The notes under the pieces are model-generated. The model was not told the origin of the DNA. It did not search any database and saw only the letters and a list, made by a program, of their open reading frames with translations. Positions 5,772 through 8,795 of a DNA stretch of 8,795 nucleotides are shown here, piece by piece. Source of the stretch: Acetofilamentum sp. (GTDB lineage Bacteria; Bacteroidota; Bacteroidia; Bacteroidales; JAFGUD01); contig DYKL01000134.1 of the NCBI GenBank assembly GCA_020722645.1, positions 1 to 8,795 on the forward strand, written 5' to 3'. A program made the position numbers and the translations under genes. How positions within the stretch are numbered: the first letter of the stretch is position 1; each line of letters starts with the position of its first letter.

Positions 5772-6503
5772 ATGATTATGAAAACAAAAATTTTAATTCT
5801 AACAGTTTTATTTTTTGGAGTTTTTTCAATGACAAAAGCTCAAACAGCTTCGGAAATTCTTGATAAAGCCGATAATGTCATTACAACAAGTGATGATATT
5901 ACACAAAACGTTGAAATTACTTTGATAGATAAAAATAAAAATCAACAGACCAGAACTGCGGTTTTGATGCAAAAAGGCGAAGATAAACGTTTATTTGAAT
6001 TTACTAGCCCATCATCATACGAAGGTGTAAGTTTTTTGTCTCTGCCCGATGATGTTATGTATTTGTATATGCCTTCTTATGGTAAGGAAAGACGAATTGC
6101 ATCGAGTGTTAAAAATCAGAAATTTGCCGGAACAGATATGTCTTACGATGATATGGCTGCCAAAAGTTATAATGATAACTATACTCCAACAATTAAAAGC
6201 TCTGATGCAACAAGTTGGGTGCTTGAATTGATACCAAAAACAGCCGGTGAATATTCAAAAGTTCTCCTTACAATACGCAAAATTGACTATATTCCTCTTA
6301 AAGCTGAATTTTTTGACAAAGCTAACAACAAAATCAAAGTTTCTGAATTTGAATTTGCAAAACAAGGTAATTTTTGGTATGTCAAAACATTGACTGTCAA
6401 AGATTTAAAAACTAATCACACTACTATTATGAAATCATCTGATGTAAAATTTAATCAGGGTTTAAGCGATGATATTTTTACTGTCAGAAATTTAACAATG
6501 TAG
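5772..6503 (+). CDS. Periplasmic LolA-like 'outer membrane lipoprotein-sorting' protein
   Basis: This secreted protein of about 243 residues belongs to the LolA-like group named outer membrane lipoprotein-sorting protein (PF17131 type). Residues 1-24 form a signal peptide with cleavage likely after TKAQ; no lipobox cysteine is present, so it should be soluble in the periplasm. Family marks are YMPSYGKERRI at 99-109 and FAGTDMSYDDM at 118-128; the alternating strands before and after suit the open beta-barrel of LolA, which holds acyl chains. Two start codons are possible: ATG at 5772 and ATG at 5778. The second gives the more usual MKTKILIL signal sequence. It is not the housekeeping LolA by sequence; members of this group often sit next to RND/MMPL transporters, as here (51 bp after the pump, 53 bp before the barrel gene). 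It probably carries the pump's hydrophobic cargo across the periplasm, which is inference. Confidence 0.88.
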   Translation: MIMKTKILILTVLFFGVFSMTKAQTASEILDKADNVITTSDDITQNVEITLIDKNKNQQTRTAVLMQKGEDKRLFEFTSPSSYEGVSFLSLPDDVMYLYMPSYGKERRIASSVKNQKFAGTDMSYDDMAAKSYNDNYTPTIKSSDATSWVLELIPKTAGEYSKVLLTIRKIDYIPLKAEFFDKANNKIKVSEFEFAKQGNFWYVKTLTVKDLKTNHTTIMKSSDVKFNQGLSDDIFTVRNLTM

Positions 6504-6556
6504 TGTTTTGATTATTAAATTTCTATGGTAGTTTTAAAAATCTAAAAATTGATAAT

Positions 6557-7933
6557 ATGAAAAAGATACTTTTTTTGGTAACAATATTATTTTTATCACT
6601 TTCCATTTTTGCACAGGAAGAAGATAAAACAAAAATCAGTGGTGAATTTATTACTGACCAGAGATTATTGCTTGACGACGATTATCCATGGGTTTGGAAC
6701 GAAAACAGATTATCGCTTCAATGTGATAAAAAAATATCAGGTTCGTCAAAGTTTCATAGTGATGTTTGGTTCAGAAATATGGGTTTACCTGAGTTTTATT
6801 CGATGAGTAATTTGTATAATAAAACACAAATTGACCCTTTTAACATTGAAATTCGTGAAGCATATATGCAAACAAGCGGATTTATTCTGAAAAACCTTGA
6901 TTTTACAGTCGGAAGACAGTTTATAGGCTGGGGGACTGCCGATAAAATAAATCCTACAAATAATTTTGATGCTTATGATTTCGAAGATTTGCTTGATTTC
7001 GGCAGGCGAAGAGCTTCTGATGCTCTGAAATTGACATATTACATCAACAATTATTTTTCTGTCGAAGGTGTCCTTGTACCGATTTATCGCCCTGCAAATC
7101 TGCCTGTAGGTATATATTCAGATGCCTTGTATCAGAATTTTTTTCAATCTGATATGTTGAATATTATAGCATTAAGCGATAGTCTGATTTTACCTGAAAA
7201 TAAATTTAAAGAGAATTTTTCATCGGGTGTAAGTTTTAAAGGCTTTTTGGCAGGTTTTGATTTTTCTGTAAGTTACGTTTACGGACGTGATTTTTTGCCG
7301 CAGCCGCAAACTGTTGATATTTACCCTGTTGATGCTCTCGGAAATGCAATTATCAAAACTGAACTTTATTATCCGAGAAATAATATTTTCGGCTTTGATT
7401 TAGCCGGTGAGATAAAATGTGTTGGCGTTTGGACTGAAATTTCTATGGTTATGCCTGCTGATGATGTCATTTTAACTTCTAATTTGCATACTGTAAATCC
7501 TATGACTTATGAACCAATGATTATAACTGCCGACAGCATAATACTCGAAAAAAATAAGCTGTATTTTAAATATGTTGTTGGTGCAGATTATAGTTTTAAT
7601 CACGGATTTTATGCAAATATTCAGTATTTACACGGTTTTTTACACGAAAGAGGCAACGAAGAACTGAACGATTACTTTTTTATCAGATTGGATAAAAGTT
7701 TATTTTACGATAAGTTGAAAATTTCACCTGTTTCAGGTGCTTTTATAATTTCAGATTACAGCGATTTGGAAAATAATTACGCATTAGTTTATTATCCCGA
7801 AATTTCTTATAAACCAACTGATAATTTTGAGTTAATTCTTGCGGCAACAATTATGGAAGGCAAAGGTGATAATATGTTCGCCCATTTAAAATCTTTCGAT
7901 ACTTTCATTTTTAAAGCTAAATATCATTTTTAA
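6557..7933 (+). CDS. Outer-membrane beta-barrel protein (DUF1302-like)
   Basis: The 458-residue product has a signal peptide (about 1-19, MKKILFLV... SIFA) and then alternating, aromatic-rich strands separated by polar turns, ending in FKAKYHF. A terminal Phe of this type is the usual outer-membrane insertion signal of beta-barrel proteins. The best motif is VGRQFIGWGTADKINPTN at 118-135, which resembles the GRQ..WG..D..NP segment of DUF1302-type barrels encoded beside RND transporters and LolA-like or DUF1329 proteins in other bacteria. EIREAYMQ (98-105) just before it is also typical of such barrels. No TonB box or plug domain is seen, so it is not a SusC-type receptor, and there is no coiled-coil part, so it is not a TolC. 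It is the third gene of the likely RND operon and is the natural outer-membrane end of the pathway. Family assignment is from motif memory and moderately sure; the barrel call is firm. Confidence 0.82.
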   Translation: MKKILFLVTILFLSLSIFAQEEDKTKISGEFITDQRLLLDDDYPWVWNENRLSLQCDKKISGSSKFHSDVWFRNMGLPEFYSMSNLYNKTQIDPFNIEIREAYMQTSGFILKNLDFTVGRQFIGWGTADKINPTNNFDAYDFEDLLDFGRRRASDALKLTYYINNYFSVEGVLVPIYRPANLPVGIYSDALYQNFFQSDMLNIIALSDSLILPENKFKENFSSGVSFKGFLAGFDFSVSYVYGRDFLPQPQTVDIYPVDALGNAIIKTELYYPRNNIFGFDLAGEIKCVGVWTEISMVMPADDVILTSNLHTVNPMTYEPMIITADSIILEKNKLYFKYVVGADYSFNHGFYANIQYLHGFLHERGNEELNDYFFIRLDKSLFYDKLKISPVSGAFIISDYSDLENNYALVYYPEISYKPTDNFELILAATIMEGKGDNMFAHLKSFDTFIFKAKYHF

Positions 7934-8000
7934 TAATTATACAAAATCACTGTCAATTTTTTTATACAGCTAAATCAGATTTGAAATCTTAATTCATATA

Positions 8001-8107
8001 GTTGATTGATTTATAATGATTTCGGACAATAATGATTGCAAATCCAAAAAAGCGAAAGTTAATTGATTTATAATGTATTCGGTTTTAAAATCCAAAAAAG
8101 CGAGAAA
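8001..8107 (+). repeat. Imperfect tandem duplication upstream of the START gene
   Basis: Two adjoining copies (8001-8057 and 8058-8107) share GTTnATTGATTTATAATG, then TTCGG, and end with ATCCAAAAAAGCGA. The middle differs in length by about seven bases. The duplication fills most of the 195-bp gap after the barrel gene and ends 21 bases before the START-domain gene's ATG. No exact TAnnTTTG box was found in it. It may hold duplicated control sites or be a simple intergenic duplication. The rest of 7934-8128 shows no clear terminator. Confidence 0.65.
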
Positions 8108-8128
8108 ATATTTTTAAAATAAACAACT

Positions 8129-8713
8129 ATGAAAACTTTATTTTTAATAATTACAATAATTTTTTCCGGATTTATTCTCAAATCGCAAAGTTGGGAGTTG
8201 AAAAAATCAACTGACGGAATTTCAGTTTACACCAGAAAGACTGATGAATCAGGGATTTGCGAGTTTAAAGCAACTACAAAAATTGATGCAGAAGTCGATG
8301 AAATTTACAAAATTGTTACAGATGCTTCTAATTACAACACTTGGGTTGACCAGATTTCTTATTCAAAATTTGTTTCAAAAGGTACTAATATATTTACAGT
8401 TTATTATCAAATCAAACTTCCGGTTGGGTTTAAAAATCGTGATATAGTAATTGAAAATAAGGTAGTTACAAACACAGCCGATAAAATCAAAATCGAATTA
8501 AAATCAACACCCACAGCATACCCCGAACAAAAATCTTATACAAGAATTACAGACGCCTATGGCTATTGGCTGATACAAAAATCGGGCAATCAGACAGAAG
8601 TAACTTATCAATTCTACTCCGACCCGAAAGGAATTTTTCCTGCGTGGTTAATAAATTCTTTCATCGTTGACGGTCCATTCAAAAGTCTGAAAAACCTGAA
8701 ACAAAAATTTTGA
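8129..8713 (+). CDS. Secreted START-domain lipid-binding protein
   Basis: The 194-residue protein consists of a signal peptide (about 1-20, ending KSQ) and one START/Bet v1-like domain covering the rest. Recognisable points are WELKKSTDGISVYTRK at 22-37 (the usual opening strands), DASNYNTWVDQI in the first long helix-loop region, LPVGFKNRDIVIENKV in the central strands, and DPKGIFPAWLINSFIVDGPFKSLKNLK near the end, where START domains place the long C-terminal helix that closes the lipid cavity. There is no lipobox cysteine, so it should be periplasmic. START domains bind single lipids or sterol-like molecules; no enzyme active site is expected. It lies on the same strand as the transporter cluster, but 195 bp with a sequence duplication separate it from the barrel gene, so co-transcription is uncertain. 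A role as a second lipid carrier for the same pathway is inference. Confidence 0.87.
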   Translation: MKTLFLIITIIFSGFILKSQSWELKKSTDGISVYTRKTDESGICEFKATTKIDAEVDEIYKIVTDASNYNTWVDQISYSKFVSKGTNIFTVYYQIKLPVGFKNRDIVIENKVVTNTADKIKIELKSTPTAYPEQKSYTRITDAYGYWLIQKSGNQTEVTYQFYSDPKGIFPAWLINSFIVDGPFKSLKNLKQKF

Positions 8714-8740
8714 ATGATGAATACCGAATAATGAATAAAG

Positions 8741-8795
8741 CAATGAAACAATGAAACAATGAAACAATGAAACAATGAAACAATGAAACAATGAA
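8741..8795. repeat. Octamer tandem repeat CAATGAAA, about seven copies
   Basis: From 8741 to the window end the octamer CAATGAAA is repeated perfectly, six full copies and seven bases of a seventh, and may continue beyond. The unit, read as AACAATGA, also occurs in the degenerate array just upstream of the transporter gene. It lies 28 bases after the START gene stop. Perfect copies indicate a recent or active slippage array; eight bases is not a multiple of three, so it is unlikely to be coding. No terminator is seen between the START gene and the array. Confidence 0.9.

Noticed and set aside
6049..6231. Out-of-frame open frame inside the LolA-like gene (also 6609-6806 and 8244-8447 in the following genes)
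   Set aside because: Each overlaps a well-supported gene in another frame and has the low-complexity composition of a shadow frame.
7934..7980. Terminator after the barrel gene (CTGT ... ACAG around a T-tract)
   Set aside because: The stem is only four bases and the T-tract lies in the loop rather than after the stem.

Overview
The window looks like a chromosomal piece of an AT-rich member of the Bacteroidota. The evidence is threefold: two promoters fit the TTTG / TAnnTTTG pattern of that phylum, no start codon has a clear Shine-Dalgarno sequence, and the envelope proteins have short MKK/MKT-type signal peptides ending in AQ or SQ. No tRNA, rRNA, CRISPR array, transposase or plasmid function is visible.

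Left part (1-1904, minus strand): etfB then etfA, the two subunits of an electron transfer flavoprotein. Both are intact. A good Bacteroidota promoter lies upstream of etfB (1960-1990) and a perfect small hairpin lies after etfA at the window edge. The 140-bp gap between the genes holds a hairpin-bearing repeat, and an inverted relative of it lies upstream of etfB.

Middle (1905-2593): a long divergent intergenic region with repeat-like, hairpin-forming sequence and, at its right end, a TAnnTTTG promoter for a TetR-family regulator that probably starts at TTG (2594).

Right part (2594-8713, plus strand): tetR, a 12-helix RND/MMPL-type inner-membrane transporter, a periplasmic LolA-like protein, an outer-membrane beta-barrel protein and a secreted START-domain protein. 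The products cover every envelope layer: inner membrane pump, soluble lipid-carrier fold, outer membrane barrel, and a second periplasmic lipid-binding fold. The simplest reading is a TetR-controlled system that moves a lipid or other hydrophobic compound between the inner and outer membranes; the substrate cannot be read from the sequence. RND, LolA-like and barrel genes are separated by only 51 and 53 bp and are likely co-transcribed. The START gene follows after 195 bp and may be a separate unit.

The 277 bp between tetR and the transporter are notable: two nearly identical 27-bp palindromes 58 bp apart, then a degenerate array of octamers running almost to the transporter start codon. An octamer array with the same unit (AACAATGA) closes the window after the START gene. 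The palindromes are candidate TetR operators or RNA hairpins.
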